Source: Candidatus Zhuqueibacterota bacterium (GTDB lineage Bacteria > Zhuqueibacterota > Zhuqueibacteria > Oceanimicrobiales > Oceanimicrobiaceae). Taken from it: a DNA stretch of 15,292 bases. A program made the translations under genes and the position numbers. Positions 1 through 7,500 of the stretch are shown here, in pieces. The stretch lies in contig JAABYK010000651.1 in assembly GCA_011775825.1 (NCBI GenBank), positions 600 to 15,891 of the forward strand. The letters run 5' to 3'. Numbering within the stretch: the first letter of the stretch is position 1; each line of letters starts with the position of its first letter. The notes below the pieces were generated by a model, which saw only the letters and a list, made by a program, of their open reading frames with translations, was not told where the DNA came from and searched no databases.

Positions 1-24
1 TCTCCTAATTCGGCACGGCAGGAG

Positions 25-54
25 ATTGCTTCCCCCGAGCCTCGGGGTCGCAAT
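25..54. repeat. Stem-loop intergenic repeat (ATTGC...GCAAT type)
   Basis: An inverted repeat lies just beyond the 3' end of lptG. Outer arms ATTGC (25-29) and GCAAT (50-54) enclose inner arms CCCCGAG (33-39) and CTCGGGG (41-47). It sits in the phrase GGAGATTGC...TCGCAATAACT, which resembles a dispersed repeat I recall from many environmental bacterial genomes, where the loop arms vary but the AGATTGC and GCAATGAC ends persist. The stem could also help end lptG transcription, but no T-run follows it on the minus strand, so a classical terminator is not supported. The rest of bases 1-89 holds nothing recognisable. Confidence 0.55.
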
Positions 55-89
55 AACTCTACACCAACAAGTTTTCCTTCAACCGCTAA

Positions 90-1166
90 TTATTTGCGTG
101 TAAAGATCAGCAGGAAGACGCCAGAGATGAGAAAGACGCCATTCGTCAGCCAGGCAGCCGCAATTGGGGGAATCGTGCCATTTTGCCCCATCGTTTGTAC
201 CAGCCGATTTGAGCCATAATAAACGAAACAAATCAACAAACTGATGATGAAGCCGAAAATGGCGCCGCTGCGCTTCTTGTGTGAAGCCAGCGGCGCGCCA
301 AACAGCACCATGATCAAGTTGGCAAAGGGGAGAGAAAGCTTGAAGTGCAGGTCGACCAACCAGCGAGCCGGATCGCCGCCGTTTCGCTTGACTTCCGCGA
401 TAAACTTCTTGAGCTCACCATAAGACATGTCTTCCGGCTCAACTTTTAGTCTGATGATTTTTTCCGGCCGCACATCGAGGTTCTGAGCCCGCAACGTATC
501 GAAGGCCGTCGCTTTTTCAACATCGTTTGAGAAGTCTCGTTTGTACCCGGAAAACAGCACCCAGGTACTGTCCCGCCATTCCATGCGCGGCGCATCCACT
601 CTTTCAATTATCTTATTGCTGTTGTATTTTTGAATGGTCACTTTTTTTGCTAAGTTGGTCTTGGTGTCTAAGCTGCCAATGAAAATGCGTCTGTCCGTCT
701 TGTCGCGCAAAAAGATGTTCGACTCCCATCTCTTTGATCTTTTGGCAAACGGATCCAGATAGCGGCTTTCAATGCCGGATTTGTTCTGATTGGCGGGCGG
801 CACCACGATTTCCCCAAAAGCTAAAGCAAACACACTGATGAACAAGCTTGCAACAAGAATCGGTGCCAGGGTCCGGTAAATGGAAATCCCGGCAGATTTG
901 ATGGCGGCGAGTTCGTTGTATCTGGCCATGTAGCCCATGCAAAACAAACTCGACAGCAGCATCGCGATGGGCAACGCCAACACCACAATCTGCGGGATGT
1001 AAGAAAGGTAGTACTTGAAAATGATGAACCTGGGCACATCTTTGTCGATGAATTTCGCCAAATTGCCGACCATATCCACAAAGATGACGATCAAGACGAA
1101 GGGCAAAATGGCGTACAGCAGCGTCAAACAAAATCTGCGTGTGATGTACCAATCCAGGATTTTCAT
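90..1166 (-). CDS. lptG: LptF/LptG-family permease, LptG-like (lipopolysaccharide export)
   Basis: Inner-membrane subunit of the LptB2FG ABC transporter, which extracts lipopolysaccharide from the inner membrane and pushes it onto the periplasmic Lpt bridge. At 358 residues it matches the usual LptG length of about 360. Seen in the sequence: hydrophobic segments near residues 10-32, 55-80 and 98-122; a periplasmic domain of roughly residues 125-265 rich in beta-type sequence; then three C-terminal membrane segments (about 270-355). The cytoplasmic stretch NELAAIKSAGIS (about 84-95) is the conserved coupling region expected to contact LptB. The ATG start is followed by the typical family N-terminus MKILDWYITRRF. 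No clear Shine-Dalgarno sequence precedes it. It is last in a same-strand series, 65 bp after the ankyrin gene, and is probably co-transcribed. It is called LptG rather than LptF by length and by its partner upstream; the two are homologous, so the letter could be swapped. Confidence 0.9.
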   Translation of the reverse strand: MKILDWYITRRFCLTLLYAILPFVLIVIFVDMVGNLAKFIDKDVPRFIIFKYYLSYIPQIVVLALPIAMLLSSLFCMGYMARYNELAAIKSAGISIYRTLAPILVASLFISVFALAFGEIVVPPANQNKSGIESRYLDPFAKRSKRWESNIFLRDKTDRRIFIGSLDTKTNLAKKVTIQKYNSNKIIERVDAPRMEWRDSTWVLFSGYKRDFSNDVEKATAFDTLRAQNLDVRPEKIIRLKVEPEDMSYGELKKFIAEVKRNGGDPARWLVDLHFKLSLPFANLIMVLFGAPLASHKKRSGAIFGFIISLLICFVYYGSNRLVQTMGQNGTIPPIAAAWLTNGVFLISGVFLLIFTRK

Positions 1167-1231
1167 GGTTTAAGCAATCGGTTTACGTGCGTTGCTGTTG
1201 TTGAATCGGATGTCTGCATCAGACATTATCT

Positions 1232-1747
1232 CTAACCCGTCAAACTCACTTTGGTTTTTGTAAGTCCTTTGCTTTGGAGGTATTCGTAGAGCTCAAGTGC
1301 GGCATCGCCGCCCTGCTTTGCATGATGCAGCATGGTAAAACCGTGAGGACCTTTGGCATAAATAAGGTTGGGATATTCCTCGAGCATGGGCTTCACGATG
1401 TTTGTTTTACCAAGCATGGTGAGTACAAAGAGATTGACCCGGGCTCCCACACCGATCAAATGATTTGCAATCTCTTTGTTCCCGACGTGGCCGGCGCCTC
1501 CGATGGCCATCTCGAAATCGCCACCGCCCCAGTCCCACGTGCAATTCAGCAGGTTGGGATAATCAGCCAACATCGTTTTTACTTTATCCAGGTTGTTATG
1601 CCCGGCCACGACAAATTCTTTAATCAGCTTTTGACTGTAAGGCTCGGATCGCGATGTTTTCTGGGTCAGCAAAGTCGTAGGCGACATGATTAAAGCTGAT
1701 CCCCCAAATAGAACTTGGCCAATGAAATTTCGTCTGTCTCTGTTCAC
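1232..1747 (-). CDS. Tat-exported ankyrin-repeat protein
   Basis: A 171-residue protein. The N-terminus contains DRRNFIG followed by a hydrophobic stretch (about residues 9-25), which fits a twin-arginine signal, so the product is probably exported folded to the periplasm. The mature part reads as ankyrin repeats: residues about 40-100 include a WDWGGGDFEMAIGGAGHVG segment and LIGVGARVNLF, and residues about 105-150 include LGKTNIVKPMLEEYPNLIY and GPHGFTMLHHAKQGG. This pattern matches a recurring bacterial family of short secreted ankyrin proteins whose function I do not know; ankyrin repeats generally bind proteins. The start is GTG, chosen because a strong AAGGAGG lies 6 nt upstream and the Tat motif follows at once. 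It lies between the DUF3667 gene and lptG on the same strand. No role in lipopolysaccharide export is evident. Confidence 0.85.
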   Translation of the reverse strand: MNRDRRNFIGQVLFGGSALIMSPTTLLTQKTSRSEPYSQKLIKEFVVAGHNNLDKVKTMLADYPNLLNCTWDWGGGDFEMAIGGAGHVGNKEIANHLIGVGARVNLFVLTMLGKTNIVKPMLEEYPNLIYAKGPHGFTMLHHAKQGGDAALELYEYLQSKGLTKTKVSLTG

Positions 1748-1753
1748 AACAAA

Positions 1754-1760
1754 CCTCCTT
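1754..1760 (-). promoter_or_regulatory. Strong Shine-Dalgarno for the ankyrin gene
   Basis: On the minus strand the sequence reads AAGGAGG, then six bases (TTTGTT), then GTG. It decides the GTG start at 1747 and shows that this genome uses Shine-Dalgarno-led initiation at least at some genes. Confidence 0.8.
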
Positions 1761-1842
1761 TTGGAATGTTTTAGGTGGAGACGTAGCCAGAGAGTTGTTA
1801 CATGCTTACGACATAGTTGATTTCCGGTTGCGTAATTAGTAA

Positions 1843-1869
1843 TTACATTTCGATGTAACCCGAAAGGGT
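1843..1869 (-). other. Two small abutting hairpins after the DUF3667 gene
   Basis: TTACAT-TTCG-ATGTAA (1843-1858) is a perfect six-base-pair hairpin with a four-base loop, and ACCC-GAAA-GGGT (1858-1869) is a second small hairpin sharing one base with it. They lie 10-36 bases beyond the stop of the DUF3667 gene on the minus strand. They could mark an RNA end or processing point, but there is no T-run, so a terminator call is weak. The rest of the 131-bp gap up to the ankyrin start holds only that gene's ribosome binding site. Confidence 0.3.
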
Positions 1870-1878
1870 CCCAATCTC

Positions 1879-2765
1879 TTACGCATACATAAAGATCGTA
1901 ACCATAACCACAGCAACCATTGAAATAGTAACGACAACAAAATAGCTTCCCAGCAACACCAGGAGTTTAGAACATGTCTTCCGGGCAGACTGGTTGTAAA
2001 CGCGTTTCAGGCTAAAGAATAAGTAAATGGGCAGAGCAAACATCAAAACCAGACCGAACGGTTGCTGACTGATGAGATAGGACCACAAGATCACATTCAG
2101 AATCAAAAATGTAAAGGAATGAAAATGCAGCGCAAAAACAAGGTGTTGAACATAAAATTGGTCTGAACGAACGTAAAACAGTTTCAAAAACAAAGCGAAA
2201 ACGGGAACCAGTAGAAACATCAGTTGCGGTAGTCGATTCGCTATTGTTGTGTTGACCAGTTGGGGATTTTCGCTTGCCTTTTCCATTCTAACGGAAAATC
2301 TCTTCTTGATGGATTGGAACATCGATGCATGCTGCATCGCGCTTTGATTCTCTTGTGCCTCAATTCCCTCGCTTTGGCTTTGATTCTTCACAGGTTCTGT
2401 TTTAGCCTGACCGGTGATTTCTTTATCCTGTTTCTTGGAAGTCGCCTTAAACCTTAACGAAGTCGGCATCCGAGAGAGCTAAAGTAAAAAAGAATATCAC
2501 GCTGACAAAAAGATAAAGTCTGAGTGGAGGAACGTAACGAACACGTTGTCCGGCGTTAAATCTGACGGTCAAAAACCCCGGCTTGGCTATGAGCGGCACG
2601 AATGTTCGGAAAAACCTTGAATCGAAGGTGAACACATCTCCGAGAAACTCGGACACCAACTGCTTAAAGGGAACGTTCAGATTCGCCTGCCTTTGACCGC
2701 AATTCGCACAGTACTCTCCAGTCAGGGTTTCGCCGCAATTCAGACAGTCATTTTGTTCTTTTCAT
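1879..2765 (-). pseudogene. DUF3667-type zinc-ribbon membrane protein, disrupted by two frameshifts
   Basis: Three reading frames together give one protein of about 295 residues. The ATG at 2765 reads only five codons before TGA. One frame over (+1) begins a zinc ribbon with the pattern CLNC...CANC (about 2746-2699). The segment VSEFLGDVFTFDSRFFRT, then AKPGFLTVRFNAGQRVRY and a hydrophobic segment follow, ending at TAA (2449-2447). A further +1 shift enters the frame open from 2469 to 1879, with a charged Q/E/K-rich loop, LPQLMFLLVPVFALFLKLFY, HLVFALHFHSF and several membrane segments. This order matches the DUF3667 family, whose function I do not know. Deleting one A from AAAA (2762-2759) and one T from TTT near 2450 restores a single frame. 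It may be a true pseudogene, sequencing error, or less likely programmed frameshifting. It is the second gene after lptF on the same strand. Confidence 0.75.
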
Positions 2766-2767
2766 TT

Positions 2768-2783
2768 GGATGTCATTACATCC
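2768..2783 (-). promoter_or_regulatory. Perfect hairpin just upstream of the DUF3667 start
   Basis: GGATGT-CATT-ACATCC forms a perfect six-base-pair inverted repeat with a four-base loop, two bases before the ATG at 2765. On the minus-strand RNA it would occupy the place of a ribosome binding site, so it could hinder or gate initiation. No Shine-Dalgarno sequence is visible between it and the ATG. Whether it is regulatory or chance is unknown. Confidence 0.4.
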
Positions 2784-2810
2784 TACTTACGTTTCCGTCC
2801 TTCTTAATTC

Positions 2811-2850
2811 ACTGACTCACTGCCACTGCTACTGCCCACTGCCAACTGCT
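2811..2850 (-). repeat. Degenerate GGCAGT short-period repeat
   Basis: Read on the minus strand, five or six units of the type GCAGT(T/G)G follow each other with a period of 6 to 8 bases (GCAGTTG, GCAGTGG, GCAGTA, GCAGTG, GCAGTGA, GTCAGTGA). The array starts directly after the lptF stop codon and occupies half of the gap before the DUF3667 gene. Similar GGCAGTGGGCAGT arrays are familiar from intergenic regions of other environmental bacteria. Its role is unknown. Confidence 0.65.
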
Positions 2851-4139
2851 TAAATTTCACGCACAGTCCGCAACACCAGAAAAATGCCCAACGCGCCGAC
2901 GATAATATTTGGACTCCACATGGCCAGAAACGGGGAAACAATCTGTCTGTCAGCCAAGATCTCACCGCCTATCAGGAAGGCCCAATAAATCAGAAAAAAC
3001 CCGAGACTCAATGAGCCGGCCACTGCCCAGCCGCGTTTGCGAATCAAGATTCCCAAAGGCGCGCCAACGAGAACGAACACGATACATGCGGTCGGTATGG
3101 AGTATTTCTTGTGGTATTCTACCAGAAAAATGTCGCTCGATTTCTCGTAGCTCTTGATCATGTCCAAATCTAATTGAATTTGTCGGGCTAACTGCTGATA
3201 GTCATTTATGAGATTTCTCAGGTGCTTTTGGGTTCCTGCATTTGCATTAAGCTGATTATTTAATTCGTCCAGATATTCATGGATCCGCTTATTGATGCGC
3301 TTTTTTCTTTCCTCCATTTTTTCTCTGTTTTTTTGTACGCTTTCAAGCAACGCTGCAGCGCTTTTCTCGCGATCGCCCCGATACTCGGATTGCGTTCGAA
3401 TCAGCAACATCTCAGATAGAGGAATTTTGATAATGTGTTTCGGAAATTCCCATTTGGTAAATCGGTCGGGTTCATCGATGTTTACTTCATGCATTTCGCC
3501 GTTAAACAGTTTAATTTCCAGCAAGCCAGTGTGCTCATGAAAGCAGATTTCCCCACGTTTTGCCGTAATTGTCTTAATAAGATTCGATTCACTTTGATCG
3601 TCGATGATGACATTTTCAACGTACGAGACGGAGTCTTGCTCCTCCACTTTTTGAACCAGAATGTTGTAATTGGGAATTTCCGAGTAGATGATGCCGGGAT
3701 CAAGATTGATCATGGGTTTCTTGCGTGTAATATCTGTGGCTAACAGGCGTGCCTTGTGATTGAAATCGGGCAAGACATTGTTGTTGAACCAGATGAGCCC
3801 CGCTGCCACAAGTGTTGCAAGCAGGACAAGCGGAATAAAGATTTGGTACAAACTGATGCCACTGGCCCTGATGGCCGTGATTTCGTTATCGGCGGCGAGG
3901 CGACCAAATGCCATGATGGTCGCGGTTAACACGGCCATGGGCACGGACAGGGCGATCATCCAGGCTAAATTCAAGAATAAGAACTCGACGATAACGGGGA
4001 ATGAAATTCCCTTGCTGAGGAATTTCCCCAGATCCCGATAGAGAACGTTTAAGATAAACAGGAGCTTAATAACTACGAGGGCCAAAAAGAACGGCCCAAC
4101 ATGTTCGCGAATCAAATAAAGGGGTAGAATTCTCAACAT
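2850..4139 (-). CDS. lptF: LptF/LptG-family permease, LptF-like, with a coiled-coil insert
   Basis: Inner-membrane permease of the LptB2FG lipopolysaccharide exporter, partner of the lptG product encoded downstream. It has 429 residues against about 366 in Escherichia coli. Seen: membrane segments near residues 15-35, 48-78 and 98-122; the coupling region NEITAIRASGIS (about 84-95); a periplasmic domain (about 125-250); a charged helical stretch of about 257-335 (K/E/R/Q rich, with KKRINKRIHEYLDELNNQL) likely to form a coiled coil; then three C-terminal membrane segments containing LVGAPLGILIRKRG. The insert accounts for the extra length. The ATG at 4139 is followed by the normal family N-terminus. 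No Shine-Dalgarno sequence precedes it, but a sigma-70-like promoter lies about 35-70 bases upstream. It is the first gene of the minus-strand series and diverges from sprA. Confidence 0.9.
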   Translation of the reverse strand: MLRILPLYLIREHVGPFFLALVVIKLLFILNVLYRDLGKFLSKGISFPVIVEFLFLNLAWMIALSVPMAVLTATIMAFGRLAADNEITAIRASGISLYQIFIPLVLLATLVAAGLIWFNNNVLPDFNHKARLLATDITRKKPMINLDPGIIYSEIPNYNILVQKVEEQDSVSYVENVIIDDQSESNLIKTITAKRGEICFHEHTGLLEIKLFNGEMHEVNIDEPDRFTKWEFPKHIIKIPLSEMLLIRTQSEYRGDREKSAAALLESVQKNREKMEERKKRINKRIHEYLDELNNQLNANAGTQKHLRNLINDYQQLARQIQLDLDMIKSYEKSSDIFLVEYHKKYSIPTACIVFVLVGAPLGILIRKRGWAVAGSLSLGFFLIYWAFLIGGEILADRQIVSPFLAMWSPNIIVGALGIFLVLRTVREI

Positions 4140-4181
4140 GGGAGCGATTCACAAAAAATACAATTGCGTAACATATGAAAC

Positions 4182-4210
4182 AATATACGGTTATAAGCAT
4201 AGTATAGCAA
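4182..4210 (-). promoter_or_regulatory. Sigma-70-like promoter candidate for lptF
   Basis: On the minus strand TTGCTA (4210-4205) and TATATT (4187-4182) are separated by exactly 17 bases. They match the sigma-70 consensus boxes at 4 of 6 and 5 of 6 positions. Transcription would start near 4175, giving a leader of about 35 bases before the lptF ATG. Confidence 0.45.
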
Positions 4211-4445
4211 GTTTAATTTCGGTAACAAAGGCCCGCATCAAGTGCATGGTGTCATTATCGTTTAAGCATCAGGATTCAGTTTGCATCCTTGCATCCTGTA
4301 ATTTTCACTTGCAATTACAAAATTTATTTGTTAACTTCAGGTTCACATTTTAAGCAACTTAAGCTTTCGAATGCTATTTTCCGGGAGGTTTTATCGCATA
4401 GTTGTTATTGGATCGTTTATTCTAATTTAAAAAAACAAGCGACAT

Positions 4446-4479
4446 CCGAATTCGGACTCGATTGGACTCGATTCGAGTC
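4446..4479. promoter_or_regulatory. Palindrome and tandem-repeat cluster upstream of sprA
   Basis: CCGAATTCGG (4446-4455) is a perfect 10-bp palindrome. GGACTCGATT occurs twice in tandem (4454-4473), and the second copy forms the perfect inverted repeat GACTCGA-T-TCGAGTC (4465-4479). The cluster ends 59 bases before the sprA ATG and could be an operator or a leader hairpin. No regulator is identified. Confidence 0.4.
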
Positions 4480-4538
4480 AACACAAAAGCTGATTCAATC
4501 GCTTGTTGGTAAATCCAATAGCGGAACACTCTCGGAAA

Positions 4539-7500
4539 ATGATTTTGAAGGCTTTGACTTCAAAAAGCATCTACACTTTCCTCGTCTGCTTGGCGATTCT
4601 TAACGGAATCGCACAACGCAGTGTCTGTGCCAAATCTGCATCCGCCCGTCCTGTTGCATTTAATCTGAATGTAACCAAGAAACCTAACGATCTCCTGGTT
4701 AAGAAAAAACAGAATAGTGTCCTCTCGTTACACGGCTACATCCCGGGCAGCAGGACCAAGCTGTATTCTAATGTAGAAAGAGAAATTGAAATAGAGTCTC
4801 TGGATTCATTTGTGATGATTCGGGAAAGGGTGGCAGAGGCAGAGATTCGCCCGCCGGTGGCACTCACCTTGCCTCAGTATCAGGAGATGCTCCAGGAAGA
4901 GAAGATGCGGAGCTATTGGTCAGACCATTTTGCAAGTCATCTAACAGACAGGCAGCAAAATGACCGTGGTGCCGGAGGGATCAATCTCGATATTCCGGTT
5001 AGAATTAAAAGCAAGGCATTTCAAAAGATATTTGGCGGCAATAAAGTAGGACTGACGGTTAACGGAAATATTCGAATCCAGGCGGGCCTTCGAAACGAAA
5101 ACCGCAGCGAAGTTCGGACAGCTCTGGCTCAGGGTGCGAATACCACCTTCAAGATGCAACAGACTCAGCGCTTTTCCGTTACCGGAAAAATCGGCGACAA
5201 GGTTACGGTCAATGTTGACCAGGATAGCGAACGGGCTTTCGACTTCGAAAACAATGTCCGCATCAACTACCAGGGATATGAGGATGAGATCATTCAAAAG
5301 GTTGAGGCCGGTAACATCTCACTTTCTCTACCCGGAACCCGCTACGTGACATTCAGTGGGAAGAATGCAGGTCTGTTTGGCATTAAGAGTCAAATGAAAC
5401 TGGGTGATTTGGACGTCACCACCATTGCAAGCCAGGAGAAAGGAGAAAGCCAACGAATCACACTTTCCGGGGGCGCAGAGGAAGGGGCCAAAAAGAATAA
5501 GATCTATCCTTACGTCCGTTACACGTATTTTTTCCTGGATACGCTTTATCGCGAGAATTACAAGCACTTTGATTCCCAGGGTATTCACATCGCCGTGCCC
5601 GAACAGGATCGAATTGAAAATATTGAAGTTTACAAAGCGGCCAACGGCTATGAAACCGAATTCCCGGATGAAAACATACGCGCCTGGGCTACATTTAATG
5701 CTTCTCCGGAAGATACCGTTGGCGAGCCCGAACAAGGATTTTCCGATGAAGGTTTTTTTATCCGACTGGAGAAGGATGAATATTACCTGGAGCCAAATCT
5801 CGGTTTCATTCGCATGAATAACCGTGTGTCGGATAATGAGATTTTAGCCGTGACTTATACGACCGCAGGTGGGGACACGGTCGGCCGCGAGTTTGAGAAT
5901 GTGGGCATCTTTAAATTGATTAAACCTCAAAACCCTTTGCCGACCGATGCGACCTGGGATTTGGAGTGGAAACACGTCTATTCATTGGGGGGACGCAACA
6001 TCGATCCCGAAGGCTTCGATGTAAAAATCTACTCAAGAACCTCCGGTGAACCGGATCAAGAGGTGAACTCAGCTACGGGCGAAAAGTGGGTGACCATCTT
6101 CGGATTGGACACCAAAGACCAGGATGGCAACACCCAGAATCCGGATGGACTTATTGACACCGATGGCACCGCCGTTGATTTCATAAATGGCGAACTCCAT
6201 TTCCCGGATTTGCAACCGTTCGCGCCCGAAGGCTACTTTCAGGCCGGGGCTTTGAAAAAGCCTGATCTCGGCAACCGAAGTGCTGAAGCGATTTACAATT
6301 CAGTTGTCGACGCCGAAATCAATCTCGTCGACGAGAATTTTATCATTGAAGTTACCACGAAGAATCGCAGCACAGAATTTAACTTGGGATTCAATGTCAT
6401 CGAAGGCTCTGAGGTGGTTTCACTCGACGGGCAGGAATTGCAGCAAGGTCGAGATTATACCATAGATTATTTCACCGGCACGCTCACCATATTGGATGAA
6501 CGGGCCAGCAATCCTTCTTCCAAACTGGATATTTCATATGAACGCAATCAGCTTTTTCAATTGGAGAAGAAGACCATTTTAGGAATGCGCGCCGAGTACA
6601 AGCTGGGGCGAGATTCTTTCCTGGGCAGTACGCTGCTCTATTTGAACGAAAGTACACTGGACCGGAAAGTACGAGTCGGACGCGGACCGATCCAAAACCT
6701 GGTGTGGGACGTCAATACACGCTTAAATTTCAATCCGAATTTTCTCGGCAAAGCGTTTGACTTCCTGCCGCTCCTGCGCGCTAAAGGCGAATCCACTTTG
6801 AACTTCGAGGGTGAAATTGCGCAGGTTTTACCGACCCCAAACACGTTGAACAGTCCCAAAACCGGAGACAATCGAGGTGTGGCCTATATCGATGATTTTG
6901 AGGGTGCTAAGAAGTCCGTTAACCTAGGCGTCTTGCGCCGAAATTGGACACGAGCTTCGCAGCCAGCCGATTCAAGGCACACTCCAGCAAATATGATGAG
7001 CTACATCTGGTTCAACCCGTTTCAGCAAGTACATGTCAACGACATTTATCCAAACCGTGAAGTCAATCCCAATGTGCCAAACCGCGTACATGTGTTAACG
7101 TTCCGGTTGTTCCCTGATCCAAACTTACACAACCCGGATAATCCTGCCCAGCCGGATCTCAACAGTTGGGCGGGTGTTCAGCGAGCTTTGTCGCCCGGAC
7201 TCTTTGACCAGTCTCAGACCAAGTTTATCGAAGTGATGGTGAACGGTTTCGAAGGACGCGTCCACATCGATCTGGGTGGCATTTCAGAAGATGTCATCTC
7301 TAATGGCATCCTGGATACCGAGGATCAGCGCGTCGGCGGTATTCGAAACGACATTTTGGATGCAGGAGAGGATCTCGGATTAGACGGCATCGATTTGCCC
7401 GATCCACCGACATTCAATTTCCCAAAAGATAATTTCATTAACAAACACAAAGACCAAATTCCTTATGACTTTTGGGATACAAACGGAAATGACACCTTAG

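Larger units (their letters stand above)
4140..4538. other. Divergent intergenic region between lptF and sprA
   Basis: This 399-bp AT-rich region should hold the promoters of lptF (minus) and sprA (plus). An lptF promoter candidate is listed separately. For sprA only weak boxes are visible, such as TTGCAA (4309-4314) and TAACTT (4332-4337) with a 17-base spacer, so I do not call a promoter. Short repeats are present: a perfect 8-bp tandem TTGCATCC twice (4281-4296) and the palindrome cluster at 4446-4479. A frame of 104 codons crosses the region into sprA, but it lacks a ribosome binding site and recognisable sequence and is probably non-coding. Confidence 0.6.

Noticed and set aside
1274..1693. 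139-codon plus-strand frame opposite the ankyrin gene
   Set aside because: Antisense to a well supported Tat/ankyrin protein with a strong Shine-Dalgarno.
2811..2850. CRISPR-like array
   Set aside because: The units are only 6-8 bases with no spacers, so it is a short tandem repeat.
4423..4428. Possible sprA -10 box (TAATTT) with TTGTTA at 4402-4407
   Set aside because: The spacer is only 15 bases and the boxes match poorly, so it is not called as a promoter.
4503..4538. Longer sprA start at a TTG codon
   Set aside because: It adds 12 hydrophilic residues before the signal peptide and has no ribosome site; the ATG at 4539 gives a proper signal sequence.
4289..4603. 104-codon plus-strand frame upstream of and overlapping sprA
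   Set aside because: No ribosome site, no known motif, and the sequence crosses the palindromic promoter region and the sprA start.
5328..5735. 135-codon minus-strand open frame opposite sprA
   Set aside because: Fully antisense to the conserved first SprA domain; no independent support.
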